This document shows, one piece after another, positions 21,863 through 33,861 of a DNA stretch of 64,000 nucleotides. The DNA lies in NCBI RefSeq assembly GCF_037893015.1, contig NC_133660.1:166968363-167032362 (forward strand). Direction: 5' to 3'. This stretch comes from Macrotis lagotis (Eukaryota > Chordata > Mammalia > Peramelemorphia > Peramelidae). Numbering within the stretch: position 1 is the first letter of the stretch; each line of letters starts with the position of its first letter. The notes under the pieces were generated by a model. It searched no databases. It was given only the letters and a program-made list of their open reading frames with translations, and was not told where the DNA came from. The position numbers were made by a program, and so were the translations under genes.

Positions 21863-21972
21863 GTGAGCCCCCGCGCGTCCCGGGAGCTGGCACCCCCGAG
21901 CGTGGCAACCGGGGCCCGGACCCCGCGCCCTGCCCAGGCCGGGCCCGAGCTTGGCGGCGGCTCTGGAGAGGG

Positions 21973-23066
21973 CTCTCTCCTCTTCTCCCACCTTTGTATC
22001 TCCCCTCTCTTTTTTCTCTTCTCTCACTCTCTCCTTTTCTCCTTCCTCTTCTTTTTCCTTATTTTCTTTTCTCTCTCCACTTTTTTCCTCCCCCTCCCCC
22101 CCGCCTTCCCCTTTGGGTCTCCTGTCTCTTTTTCTCTCTCCTCTCTTTCCTTCTCTCCTTTCATCTTTCTCTTCTCTTCTCTCCTCTTCTCTTGTTTTCT
22201 CGTCTCTCCTCTTCTCCTGTTTTCTCTCCTCTTCTCTCCTCTTCTCCTGTCTTCTCTTCTCTCCTCTCCCCTCACCCCTCCCCTCTTCCCCCTCCCCCCT
22301 CCCCTCTTCCCTCTCCCCTCTCCCTCCCCTCCCCCTTCCCCTCCCCCCTCCCTTCCCCTCCCCCTCCCCTCCCCTCCCCTCTCCCCTCCCCTCTCCCCCT
22401 CCCTTCTCCCCTCCCTTCCTCTCCCCCTCTCCTCTCCCCTCTCCCCCTCCCCCTCCCCTCCCCTCCCCTCTCCTCTTTCTCTCCTCTCTCCTCCCCTCCC
22501 CCCTCCCCTCCCCCCCCCCTCCCCTCCCCCCCTCCCCTCCCCCCTCCCCCCTCCCCCCTCCCCTCTCCCCCTCCCCCCTCCCCCCTCCCCCCCTCCCCTC
22601 TCCCCTCCTCTCTTCTCTCTCCCTCTCTCTTCTCTTCTCCTGTTTTTCTCTCCTCTTCTCCTGTCTTCTCTCTCCTCTTCCTCTCCTCTCCTCTCCTCTC
22701 CTCTCCTCTCCTCTCCTCTCCTCCTCTCCTCTCCTCTCCTCTCCTCTTCTCCTGTTTTCCTCTCCTCTTCTCCTGTTTTCTCTCCTCTTCTCCTCTCTTC
22801 CTCTCTTCTCTTCTCTCTCTCTCTTCTCTCTCTCTCTTCTCTTCTCTTCTCTTCTCTTCTCTTCTCTTCTCTTCTCTTCTCTTCTCTTCTCTCTCCTCCC
22901 CTCCCCTCCCCTCCCCTCCTCCTGTCTTCTCTCCTCTCCTCTCCTCTTTTCCTGTCTTCTCTCCTCTTCTCCTCTCTTCTCTCCTCTTCTCTTCTCTTAT
23001 TTTCTCTTCTCTCCTCTTCTCCTGTTTTCTTTTCTCCCCTCCCCTCCTCTCTTCTCTTCTCTCTCT
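21973..23066. repeat. 1.1-kb polypyrimidine (CT-rich) tract in NFXL1 intron 1
   Basis: Nearly every base on the + strand is C or T for about 1.09 kb. Sub-blocks include CCCCT-type units (22270-22610), CTCTC/CTCCT (22680-22745), and TTCTC (22840-22890). Scattered TGT and single A or G bases are the only breaks. Long open frames across it are artefacts of the missing purines. It lies about 110 bp downstream of the exon 1 donor. Confidence 0.95.
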
Positions 23067-23155
23067 GTAAATGCCTTAAAATAAAATGTATGACATTACA
23101 AAGGTTACCAGTGAGATTGAAATCATTATCAAAATACTTTTTAAGAATGTTGGAG

Positions 23156-23310
23156 GGACAGCTAGGTGGTGCAGTGGATAGAGCACCGGCCCTGCAGTCA
23201 GGAGTACCTGAGTTCAAATGTGACCTCAGACACTTAATAATTACAGAGCTGTGTGGCCTTGGGCAAGTCACTTCATCCCATTGCCTTGCAACCGCCCCCC
23301 CAAAAAAATT
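23156..23310 (+). mobile_element. WSINE-like SINE
   Basis: Direct copy (gacagctaggtggtgcagtg ... attgccttgcaacc), ending in a C-run and short A-run. Confidence 0.9.
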
Positions 23311-23439
23311 GAAGGACTTCAGTTTAATAGTTGATGAAACAGTAGTATTGAATTTGTCCAGTCTTTAGCTGAGACTTAAACTCAAGATCCTAGAAATATA
23401 GATACAAGAAAAATAGACTTTTAAGGAGTAAACAACTAA

Positions 23440-23652
23440 AAATATCAAACTTGGAATCAGGAAGACTCATTTTCCTGAGTTCAAATTTGGTCTCAGTCAC
23501 TTTAATAGCAGCACTGTGACTCTCTGGGCAAGTCACGTCACTCTGCCTCAGTTTCCTGATCTGTAAAATGAGCCAGAAAAGGAAATGACAAATCATTCAG
23601 TATCCTTGTCAAGAAAATTACAGATCGGGTCAGGAACAGTTGGACATGACTG
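23440..23652 (+). mobile_element. MAR1-type SINE, cut by the assembly gap
   Basis: 'cttggaatcaggaagactca', 'cctcagtttcctgatctg', 'gtcaagaaaattacagatcg', and the 'cagttggacatgactg' tail end exactly at the first N. Confidence 0.8.
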
Positions 23653-23752
23653 NNNNNNNNNNNNNNNNNNNNNNNNNNNNNNNNNNNNNNNNNNNNNNNN
23701 NNNNNNNNNNNNNNNNNNNNNNNNNNNNNNNNNNNNNNNNNNNNNNNNNNNN
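23653..23752. other. Assembly gap of exactly 100 N
   Basis: A round 100-N run is the usual placeholder for a gap of unknown length. The flanks are an intron-1 SINE on the left and mid-exon NFXL1 coding sequence on the right, so the gap hides several exons. Confidence 0.95.
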
Positions 23753-23869
<117 letters not shown>

Positions 23870-24784
23870 TAAAGATATAGAGATTTCTTAAGTCTTTCAA
23901 AACTTCACCCAAGTCCTGCTACATAGTTCTGGAAGTCTTGTTTGTCATCCATCCAGATGTGAAATTTTAAAAAAAAATTGACTTCACTCACTGATATTTT
24001 TATGTCTTTGGAAATTATTCAGTCACACAGACCACTGGGTTAATTTTAGCAACCATTTAATACTGTGAAATGATGTGTGTCTTAGAAAATTCAATCATGA
24101 CCAGTATATTTGACTGATTAATCTTTATTACTTGAGATCTTCTTCAAAATAACATATTTTGTATATCCATGAACTGAATTAACATGTTTGAACTTACACT
24201 GTAAGATAGGTGCTTCAGTTCAGGACTAAACTATGTTAGAAGCTATATATCTTTTGACCTTTCTTGACACTTGAATTTATGATCACTAGTATGTCAATAT
24301 AGCTAAATATACATAATACAAATACAAATATTTTGGTTGATTGGTTTTTTGAGTGTTGGGTTCTAAATTGAAATTGTCAATTTTCATATATGTTGGGAGA
24401 TTTTTATGAAAGGACTCAGTACAGAGTTTCCTAACAGAAAAAATAATTTTGTAGGTTGTTATTTTCTAAGATCTTTTATAAATGAGATTTCATATATTTT
24501 CTTAAAAGTGGAGTAAACATGCTTTTTTCATTTTTACTATATTTGCTAAATTTAAAGTTTCCTAAAATTGTTTTCTACTGTTTCCCAAATATATCTAAGT
24601 ACACAGAAAAATAATAGATTAAAATTCGTTGTTAATAAATCCATATATTATTATTATCTCTTATTGAATTTTGCAGTCTGATTTTTGAAATGAGTAGAGT
24701 AGGTGGTTTTTAAAATATTATTTTAGTTTCTGTGAAATGTATTGCTTTAGTGTTACAAATTTTACATTAAGGGCTCATAGGGCT

Positions 24785-25700
24785 TGGAATATGATATTCC
24801 AGAAGGCAAAAAGATCTTGGTTCACAACTGAGAATCAGCTACCCAGCAAAACTGAACATCCTCTTTCAGGGGAAAAGACGGACTTTCAATGAAACAGGGA
24901 ACTTTCAAACTTTCCTGTTGAAACAAGCAGAGCTGAACAGAAAGTTTGATCTCCAAGTGCAGGACTCGGGGGAAGCATAGAGGGGGTGAACAAGAAGGAA
25001 CAATTATGAGGAACTTAATGATGTTAAACTGGATGTATTCCTGCATGGGAAGAATATACTGATAACTCATTAACTTTGTTATTTATAAGAGCAGTTAGAG
25101 GGAGCATACATAGACAAGGCACAAGAAGGAGCTGAATATAATGGTATAATATAATAAAAAGATGACATCAGTGGGTGATAAAGGAAAGTACTGGGAGGAA
25201 GAAGGGGCTAAGAAAGCTTTTTCAGTGGAGTGGAAAGGGGGAAGGCAAGGGATAATGAGTGAGCCTTCATTCTCATCAGAAATCACTCAGAGAGGAAATA
25301 ACATACACACTGGTCTAGAAATCTATCTTGCCCTAAAGAAAAATGAGAAGAAAGGGATGGGATAAGGGGGAATGGGGGAGGGAAGGGGGGGGAGTAGGTG
25401 GTAGAAGAGAGGGAAGATTGTGGGAGAGGATATTCAGATACAACACACTTTTGAACAGGGACAGGGTGAAAGGAGAGAGAGAATAGAATAAATGAGAATG
25501 TGGAGGGATAGAGAGGTGGGAAATACAGCTAGTAATAGCATCTGTGGGAAAAATATTGAAGCAGCTCCTCTGGTGGCTATGATGGGGAAAGGAACTCATC
25601 CCAGAGACAAAGCCTTTAGAATCTGGTATCTTCCCGGGTGGGGAGGGGGGCTTATGTTTATTCTTATAACAAGATTATTGTAATAATATAAAATAAATAA
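24785..25700 (+). mobile_element. HAL1-type (ORF1-only L1-derived) element, 5'-truncated
   Basis: It starts in the C-terminal part of an L1-like ORF1 (frameshifted) and passes into a purine-rich 3' region without any ORF2, ending ATTATTGTAATAATATAAAATAAATAA. It matches the second half of 49883-52371 in order, including 'gatgacatcagtgggtgata' and 'gaggaacttaatgatgtt'. It lies in sense orientation in an NFXL1 intron. The preceding 23849-24785 is AT-rich intron with nothing assignable. Confidence 0.75.
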
Positions 25701-25939
25701 GCCCCAAAAAAGTAAAGCACTTGTTTATTTTAAAAGGTACTTGTGGGAATTTGAAAGCCCCCCAAAAATATTTATTAAGGGCTTACTGTGCTAGGGGTAA
25801 AAATAGAAAAGACTTCTCATTCTGTAATTTTTTATTTGTTCATAATATGCCAGCTAAAGTGGCACAGCAAATTGACAAAATTGACAAATTCAGTTTACAA
25901 CCCAGCATTCAAGAAACCAATCTCAAAATATCTGACTCA

Positions 25940-26165
25940 TGTATATTTAGCTAGGGTGCCAAGAAAATATGTGGATCAGATCCAACCTCAGACACTACCT
26001 GTGTGACCCCAGAAAAGTTACTTTACCCTATTTACCTCAATTTCCCTATCTGTAATTGACCTGGAGAAGGAAATGGTAAACCATCCAATGTCTTTACCAA
26101 GAAAACATCAAATAAGGTCAACATTGTCAAGCAAGACTGAAACAATTATAGGAAATGACACTGAG
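25940..26165 (+). mobile_element. MAR1-type SINE
   Basis: 'cctcagacactacctgtgtga', 'tcaatttccctatctgtaat', then the 'accaagaaaacatcaaataagg' tail. Confidence 0.7.
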
Positions 26166-26425
26166 AAGAAAGTTCAGTTTCAGGTCAGTTGAGCAACAGC
26201 TAAAGTCCTAAAGATGTTCAGCATAGTGGAGGAGGAGATGGAAAAGCCTTAGGAGGAAGTTTTGTACTTACATTCTTAAAAACATTCTTTTAAACTTATC
26301 AATAATGTGACTTCTGAACTCTCCAGGGCAAATTGTATCTTTTCTCTTCTCCCTGCCCCTTGCCTTCTATGAGAACAAAAAGAAAACTGGACCCATTACA
26401 AATATATATGTAGTCATTCATTTTA

Positions 26426-26456
26426 TGTGTGTGTGTGTGTGTGTGTGTGTGTCATA

Positions 26457-26505
<49 letters not shown>
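26426..26505. repeat. (TG)n-CATAG-(AC)n inverted dinucleotide repeat
   Basis: 27 nt of alternating TG (26426-26452), a 5-nt spacer, then 48 nt of alternating AC. The arms are perfectly complementary over 27 nt. Confidence 0.95.
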
Positions 26506-26507
<2 letters not shown>

Positions 26508-26922
26508 CCTCATTGGCCTTATCCAAAAAAATTCTTACACCTGTGGGTCCTTCATCTCTCCATCAATAGGTGGGTAGCTTGTTTCACTATTTGTTCTCTG
26601 AAGTCATGGTTATTCATTACATTGTTCAGAGGTCCTAATTCTTTCAGAGTTATTTGCCTTTATCACATTGTTGTCCTATAAATTGTTCTCCCTATTTTGT
26701 TTACTTCATTCTGCTTTGTTCATATAGTTCTTCCCAGATTTCTTTAAATTTGTCCCCCTCATCATTTTTTATGACATGATAATATTCTATTGCAAAATTT
26801 GTTCATCAGTTCCCCAATTTATAACCTCAAAAAGAGTGATAGATTAATCCCTCCCTTAATCTACCTCTCCCACTTCTCTTTCCCTCCTATTTCCCTGTTG
26901 AGTCAGATGTATTTCTACACAC

Positions 26923-26960
26923 ACACACACACACAAACATACATGTTTGTGTGTGTGTGT
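26923..26960. repeat. Perfect 18-bp palindrome of CA/TG
   Basis: The left arm ends AAACAT, the right arm begins ATGTTT and extends into GT repeats, with a 2-nt loop. Confidence 0.9.
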
Positions 26961-27120
26961 ATCTGTCTGTCTATCTGTCTCCTTTTGGCCGAGTTAAGCT
27001 ATGAGATTGAAGCGTCATCTCTCTCCTATTTATTTGTATAACTGTCTGTGTATCCTGATTAGGTGAGATAATTTTTCCTTCCCTCCCAGTATATTCCTTT
27101 TCTTCTTTCCAGTCTTCTCT

Positions 27121-27289
27121 GTCTCTCTATCTCTCTCTCTCTTTAGGATTTTGCAAGGCAAATGGGGTTAAGTGGCTTGCCCAAGGCCACACAGCTAGGT
27201 AATTATTAAGTATCTGAGACCGGATTTGAAACCAGGTATTCCTGACTCCAGGGCCGGTACTTTATCCACTGTTCTATCTAGCCACCCCT
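27121..27289 (-). mobile_element. WSINE-like SINE
   Basis: Inverted copy with a CT-rich tail. The duplication ccagtcttctct is at 27109-27120 and 27290-27301. Confidence 0.9.
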
Positions 27290-29689
27290 CCAGTCTTCTC
27301 TTAATGTCATCAAGATAATACATAACTATTCCTAGGCCTTAGGTCTGGCCTAAATTCTTAGCCTTAGGTCACTTTCTGTGACCCCTGATGTTAAGGTTCA
27401 GAGGGAACACATGTATCAGCTTCCCGTGTTGAATGTAAATAGTTTCTCATTGTTGAGTCCCTTAAAGTTGTACATTCATATTTACCTTTTTATGTTTTTC
27501 CTCTTCTGAATTTTTAACTTCAAAGCTTCTATGCATCTCTTGTCTTTTCAGCAGAAATTCTTGGAAAGATTAAAGGTTTATTTCAACCTCTGGAGCATTA
27601 TATTCACTTTTGCTGGGTAAACCCTTCTGGGCTATTTCCTTTATAGCAGAGAACTGTGCTATGTGATCCCAATTGTGACTACTTGGTACTTGAACTCTTC
27701 TTTTCTGGTTGCTTAAGGTTTTTTTCTTTGATCTAGAAGCTTTAGATTTTGGTTGTGCCCAGTTCTTGGAAGTTTACATTTTGAGATTTTTTTTTCAGGA
27801 GGTGATCAATGAATTCTGTTTCTACTTTGCTTTCTGTTTCTAAGAGATATAGACAGCTTTCTTTTAAGATTTCTTGAAATATGTCCAGGCTCCCCCGCCC
27901 CTCCTTTGGTCAGAGCATTCATATATTCCAGTAATTTTTAAATGTTTTTCTCCTTGTTCTTATTTTTCCAGATTTGTTGTTTTTGCTTTGAGATTTCTTG
28001 CATTTTCTTCTATTTTACCCATTTGACAAAATTTTATTTGTTTTAATATTTTTTTACTATATCATGAAGTCATTGGCTTCCAATCTAGTTTTCAAAAAGT
28101 TTGTTGTTTGTGCAGTTTTTAACCTCTTGTGCCATGCTATTAATTCCCTTTTGTTTCTTTTATCCTTAGCTCTGTTTTCTTTTACATTTTCCCATGTGCT
28201 TTTATTTAGTTTATAAAAACATTTTTGCTTTTTTTAAAATGTGTGCTTCATCTTGTCCAGAAATTCTAGTTGTTTGTTCCCTAAACTATGTTTTTTTTCC
28301 TGAGGTATTGCTTATAAGATATTTTTGGTGTGTCATTCACTTTTTTTGTGTGTTTGTGTCTTGAGTGTCCCTGCCATCATAAATTCTGTATGGTGACTTT
28401 TCTTTCTTTTTGGGGTGGGGGGAGGAGGTCCTCGTCTTTCTTGTCTTCTTCCTGGACTTTGATGTTAGGGCTGAGTTCTCATACTTCTAGAGGGAAAATC
28501 TAGGCTGATCCTGTTGTGGTTCTCTTGATTTATTAAGGATTTCAGGATAGGCTTAGGATCTACAAGCTTTTGGTATTCCCAAAGTGTTCTGGTCCAAGGA
28601 ACCCTGCAGGCTTTTGAGGCTCAGCAGCAGTAGATTGCTTCTGTCCCCATCAGTCAGCTAAAAAGCTTTCTTGGTTCAGTGACAGAACTGTAGGTTCCTT
28701 TTTGATCTAGGGTTCTTTCTCTAGTTAGTCCTTTGCAGGCTGGTTTAGAAGCTAGAACTGGGGTCTGATCCACAGAGTTGCTGCTTGCTTCTGGACTTCT
28801 TTCTTAGGACCCAGTCCAAGGTCGACCCACCTTAGGACCCACCCAGGCTCCTGCTCCAGGTTTCCTCAGTTCATCCCAGATATGTGATCTGGCCCTGACC
28901 CTGTGCCTACCATGGTAGTGTGCCCATATAGGCTGGCTGTGTGCTCAGCTGTTCTTGGGCCCTGTGTGCTTCTGACCGTACCCAGCTTCTGTAGACCTCT
29001 CTCTGTCTTTGGGCTGGCCTAGGCTAGACAGATAATTTGCTGTGACTTTTTCTGCATTTCCTCATCAGGTCTTGACCTGGGACATTTCCTTATTCTCTTT
29101 GCAGGAACTTTTTGGAAAGAGATTCCCTTACATTGTTTACTTCTGCTGTCTGCCTCCTGTGCTGTTGTACTGTTGATGCCTTGTTTGGCCTGCTTCCTCT
29201 CTGTTTTCTTAGCACAGCCAGCCCTAAGCTTTTTGTGAGCAGTTTGATTTCCTTGAAGTTCTCTGTTCATAGTGTCAGGGTGCTGACATTGCATGTTGTA
29301 GAATTAGATTTTTGTGAAGGCTGAATGTAGAAATTAGATCTGCTACATAGTAGTGCCCTAACCTTGTTCATTGTAGCCATTGAATTCTTTGATGATAATA
29401 TTCCAACTGACTGTAGAAGAGTTGTGCTGTCTGAGCTCCTTAGGATTATAGACTCCAAATTGGGGTGGATCATAGGCTGAAAGGGGCTCCTTGGAAGCTG
29501 TTCCATGCAGCAAGCCTCTCTTCTCTCAAGTTACCTCCTCTCCCCATTTCACTAGGAAGAGGCCACTGAGCGCCCTCTTACTCAGAGCCCATGGCCCAGG
29601 AATCTGGCAGTGTTGTAGGGGCCAGGGGCTGACAGCAGAAGGATTTGAAAGGCCCAGTTGAAGAGGAGTGGAGAAATGACGTGGTCAGT

Positions 29690-31335
29690 CAGGTAATAAA
29701 CATTTATTAAGTACCTACTGTATGTCAGCTACTGTGCATGTGCGAAGGAATCAAAAAAAAAAGGAAAGAGACAGTTTAATAGAGGAGAAAACAAGCTATA
29801 CATGGATACGAAAGGGAAGGCTTCCTGAAGAAGATGGCATTTTTAGGGGAGCTAGACAGGAGCAATAGAGGAAAACTATCAGTTAGCTATGTGGAGGTCT
29901 GGTGAAAATGAGGAGCCGCTGGAAAAAGGGGCACCAGTTAGGAGACTTTTCTAAAGCAGAGAGAATGGAATAAGTCTAAGAATTATGAAGGAAAGAAGTT
30001 TGCCTAACTGGAACCAAGAGATTTTTGTTTTTACGTTGCTCATTTCCTTTGTATCCTCTCCAATCTCTCTTCCCACAAAGCCATCTCTTACTCTCTTAGT
30101 AAACCTTTATAAGATGTTTGCCTTTTCCCTGGCACTGTGTTAAATGCTGGAGAATTCAAAGAAAGGCAAGCCAGCCCTACCCTGGGACTCACAATGTAAT
30201 AAAAGAGACAAACCAGCTATCTATTGAGATTGGGGAAGGCTTCCTATAAGAAGTAGATTTTATCTGGAACCTTAAGGGGGAAGCTAGGAGGAGAGGAGGG
30301 AGAGTTTTTCATTTTTGAGAGGAAACCCCCGAGCTGGGAGAGTGAGTGTCTTGTTTGAGGACATCAAGGAGTCCAATTTCGCCAGTTTGAAGAGTACATG
30401 TTGGGTGAAGAGGTGGAGGGATGATGTGTAAGAAGACTGGAAAGATTGAGGGGGAGGGTGATTAGAGAATAGGAGAGAAACATGTCAAACTACCTTCAGA
30501 AAGATCATTATGATAGTTGAGTGGAGAATTGATGGGAGTAGGGAAAGACTTGAGGCAGGCAAAGCCACCAGCAAGCAATAGCCAAGTTGTGTGATGTTGA
30601 GGGCCTGCTTATATCAGTGATGGGAGCATATTTGAGAGATATTAAAAGTAAAATCAGTGGGTCTTGGCAGCACATTGAACATGGGAGTGAGGGGTGAGAG
30701 TGAAGAATCAAAGAGGATGTCTAGATTGTGAGCCTGGGGAACTGGGAGGATGGTATTTATCCTCAACAGTAGTTGGATTTTTGGGGAAAATAATTGTTTT
30801 AGACATATTAAGTTTAAGGTATCTTGGGGACATCCAGATTGAGACATTTGGAGATATAATACTGAATATCAGAAGAAAGGTTGGGACTGGATAAAATCAA
30901 TTTGAGAATAATCAGCATAGAGATGATAATTGAATCTGTGGTAGCTGATGTGATTGCCATGTAAAGTAATATAGAAAAGAAGGTCTAGGATCAGAGAGAG
31001 TGAGAGCCCTGTGGAACACTCATGCCCTGGAGTCCTGAAAACACGATGAAAAGAGAGTCACTGGCTGCAAAGAGATGTGAATGAAGATGCAGAAGAGGTG
31101 CTAGATTGGGCAGTGAGGAGATCATGGGTCACTTTGGAGCATGAGGTCAGGAGCTGAACTCTGGGGAGTTCAGAAGGAAGTGAAGGCATCTGTGATAAAT
31201 CTTGTCTCAAAGTTGTTGAGCCACAAAAGGCTGGAGAGACTGGGAAAGAAGTTAGCTGGAAATACAGTGAGGAAGGGGTAGCCAGAGCCTTCTTATCGGT
31301 TAAGGAGAGTAGCAGATAGGGATATGATGTTGACA
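29690..31335 (-). mobile_element. L2-type LINE, antisense, long fragments
   Basis: 'aataaacatttattaagtacc' (inverted 3' tail) opens the first piece (to about 30030), and 'actcacaatgtaata' is part of a second piece from about 30100. Further words in L2 order on the inverse strand are 'gacttgaggcaggcaaagcc', 'gacatattaagtttaagg', 'gacatccagattgagacatt' and 'gagaataatcagcatagaga'. Many stops; no coding capacity. 29120-29690 is unassigned. Confidence 0.65.
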
Positions 31336-31339
31336 ATAG

Positions 31340-31590
31340 CAGTAATGTTAATAAATAGCATTTATAAAGATCCTGCTATGTCCCAGACTTCATGCTAAGT
31401 GCTTTACAAATATTATCTAGTTTGATCCTCACAACAACCCTGGGGGGGAGGTAGATGTTCTTATCCTCATTTTACTATTGAGGAAACTGAAGCAAATAGG
31501 TTAAATGACTTGCCCAGCTGAAAGTGTTTGAGCTCAGATTGGAACTCAGGTCTTCTTGACTTCATGTCTAGTGCTCTCTCTCAATTGCAG
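31340..31590 (-). mobile_element. MIR SINE
   Basis: 'tttacaaatattatctagtttg', 'cctcacaacaaccctggg', 'ttgaggaaactgaagcaaat' and 'atgacttgccc' form a fairly complete inverted MIR. Confidence 0.8.
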
Positions 31591-31594
31591 GTGG

Positions 31595-32090
31595 GGCTGG
31601 AAGTTGGAATTGAGGACCCCCTCCCCCTTTTCGCTCAAGGGGTTTGAGCCATGTGGCAGCTTTTCCCTTCCGAACTTGGTTGTCCCTTGGTGCACTGCCT
31701 AGGGTGTGCTGCTTTACTTTGTCCTAGAATGCTGCTTTCCTCTTCCTAGCCTACACCATTGACCCAGAACTGGGGATTGACCCCCCTAAAGTCAGTTGGC
31801 TTCTGTAGGCTCATGTTTCCTAGTATGGGTCAGAGTACTCCTGAGTGGGTCTGGAGCCTGCCCCATGCTGGAGTAGTTGGGGTATGAAAGGCCCCTGGCC
31901 AGATCCAGGCCCCAGGGTACAAAGACTTCTCTGTTTCTTTAAGTTGACCAGGATGGAAAAATGATTCATTGTGACTTTTCCTTGTATTTTTCCCTTCAAG
32001 ATTTGATATCTGGTACATTGCTTTATCTCTCTTTGGAGGAGTTTGAGAGCTGCTTGATAGACTTTTGCCTGCTAGTCCCCCATCTAGAAC
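31595..32090 (-). mobile_element. HAL1/L1-type 5' region fragment, antisense
   Basis: 'gattcattgtgacttttcctt', 'ggtacattgctttatctctc' and 'tttggaggagtttgagagc' parallel 29030-29120, so it is probably the same family. Confidence 0.45.
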
Positions 32091-32394
32091 AAGACCTTTG
32101 AAACGACTATTGCAAATTATTAAATCTTGACTTTCAACAATAATGAATCCTGTTCAGTCACATTTCTCTCATCTAAAAATACCATTATTCATAATTTTTA
32201 GCGTGTTTGCTCCTTGAGAGTAAGAATTGTTTGTTTTTTTGTATTTGTATCCTTTGTGCCTAGCAGGTACTTAATTCATGTTGATAGATTAACAGTGATT
32301 TTAGTGAGAGCAAAATTGGTTTTTGTATTGATAATTAAATATTATGTTCAAAATATTTCATTATCTCATCCTTTTATTTCTGTTTTAATGTTTT

Positions 32395-32490
32395 GTTATA
32401 TATGTAATTATTTGTTATTTGTTTTGTTATTTATTTGTTACATTTATTTGTTACATGATTTGTTACATTTTGTTAATTATTTGTTACATA
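32395..32490. repeat. Imperfect ATTTGTTAC tandem repeat
   Basis: Repeated TTATTTGTTACAT-like units with variable spacers. Confidence 0.75.
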
Positions 32491-32671
32491 AATATATATT
32501 TACACATATACACAACATTTACATACAAATTTGTAATGTTATATAACATGTAACATGAAATCTATGAACATGGAAATATATGAAACAAATGTAATTTATT
32601 ATATGTGTAATTATTCATTCAATAGTATATGCATAGAATTTATAATTTCATTTTTATATAAGTTGAGGCAA

Positions 32672-32812
32672 CAAGAGTTTTTTATTTAATTAATTTATTT
32701 TGAATTTTACAATTTTTCCCCAATCTCAATTCCCTCCCCCCACACCCCTCACAGAAGGGAGTCTGTAAGTCTTTACATTGTTTCCATGGTTTGCATTGAT
32801 CTAGGTCAACAA
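32672..32812 (-). mobile_element. L1 LINE 3' tip, antisense
   Basis: 'tttattttgaattttacaat', a C-rich 'ccccccacacccctcacag', and 'tctttacattgtttccatgg' match the 3' UTR seen at 36150, 43112 and 45222. Confidence 0.8.
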
Positions 32813-33861
32813 GCATTTTTAACTGATGAATATGAAATAAATTTTGGAAATTATTGTTAAAAGCTATAGTGAGTACAGATTTTTGATTAGTAAGGTGGTG
32901 TTTTGGTCAGACTTCTGCATTAGGAAGACTATTTTTAATCTTTAAGAAGAAAGAATTGACAAGGGAGGGTAGGCCTAGGGAGATGAGTGGCAGATGACGT
33001 GGCTATGAAGAAGTTTCTAAGAAATTATTAGCTGTGTGACTGTGATCTCAGGAGCCTCTGTACATATTGCCAGTAGAGTTATTTTAAGCCTGAATTATTT
33101 TCATACCTGTTGAATCATAGGAGATTTAAACTAAACTCGTTTTCTGCCTTTGCTCTTTTTTTTCACTATTCTTCCTATCCAATTTCCCTCATTCCTAAGT
33201 GCTCACTCAATTGACTCCTAACTTTATTGTATTCTCTCCACAGTTCCTTGCAGAGTGATTAGAATCTGATTGATGTTCAGTAAAGAGTTGCTTAATTGAA
33301 TAAGTTTAAGGAAGCATTAACATTTTATTAAGTTAACGTTTAATTTTTTTTTTTTACATTATCTATACTTTATACTTTACAGAGAAACTGCTTACTTATT
33401 CAGGCCATGAAATCCCAAAAGATGTACTGCTTTACTCTCTGCATTTAAAAAAAAAAAGAAGAGAGAGAAATTTATAATTCTCTAGAATTGGTAGAAGGGG
33501 GCTGGACTTTTATTAATAAACAGGACTGCAAATAACTAGGATGGTGTTGGGATATCGGTATGGACTTGAAATGACAATATGTTTACTGTTTGTGGAGATA
33601 AAAGCTGAGCAAGACCTGTGTTTATTCTAATTTATGGATCGGGATATATGTCACTGATTTATTCCTGTAAATATGATGTCTTTGCATTTCCAGTTTGAGA
33701 AATTCTTATAGCTAATTTATATAATTGCTCTATGTATTGACCTCATTTAAACAAAAATCACCCAAACCAGTTTATTACTTGAATTTACCAAGAGCAAAAC
33801 TATATTGTAAAACTTTACTTATAATAGTCAGATTTTGCTTTTTATAGATGAATTCATTTAA

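Larger units (their letters stand above)
20745..21972. promoter_or_regulatory. CpG island, NFXL1 promoter region
   Basis: GC content and CpG density rise sharply here and nowhere else in the window. The island covers the upstream promoter, the presumed 5' UTR and the first coding exon. No TATA box is visible, which fits a housekeeping-type dispersed start. The transcription start cannot be read from the sequence. Confidence 0.9.
26270..29120 (-). mobile_element. Older HAL1/L1-type element, antisense
   Basis: 27780-28300 reads as an inverted, decayed L1-type ORF1 (for example the inverse of the coiled-coil region), and 28430-29120 as its inverted 5' UTR-like region. 29020-29120 resembles 31960-32060. 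A SINE and two dinucleotide palindromes interrupt it. Ends are approximate and no frame is intact. Confidence 0.5.

Noticed and set aside
21332..23368. A 678-codon open frame and several overlapping long frames on both strands
   Set aside because: Only the part from 21626 to 21862 matches NFXL1. The rest is CpG-island sequence, then the pyrimidine tract, where stop codons cannot occur because TAA, TAG and TGA need purines. The minus-strand Arg/Glu-rich frame is the mirror of this.
26426..26960. CRISPR array or telomere-like repeat
   Set aside because: Only dinucleotide repeats; no spaced direct repeats with unique spacers, and the genome is vertebrate.
32214..32546. 110-codon hydrophobic frame
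   Set aside because: AT-rich, low-complexity ATTTGTTAC repeat; hydrophobicity comes from the T-rich composition.
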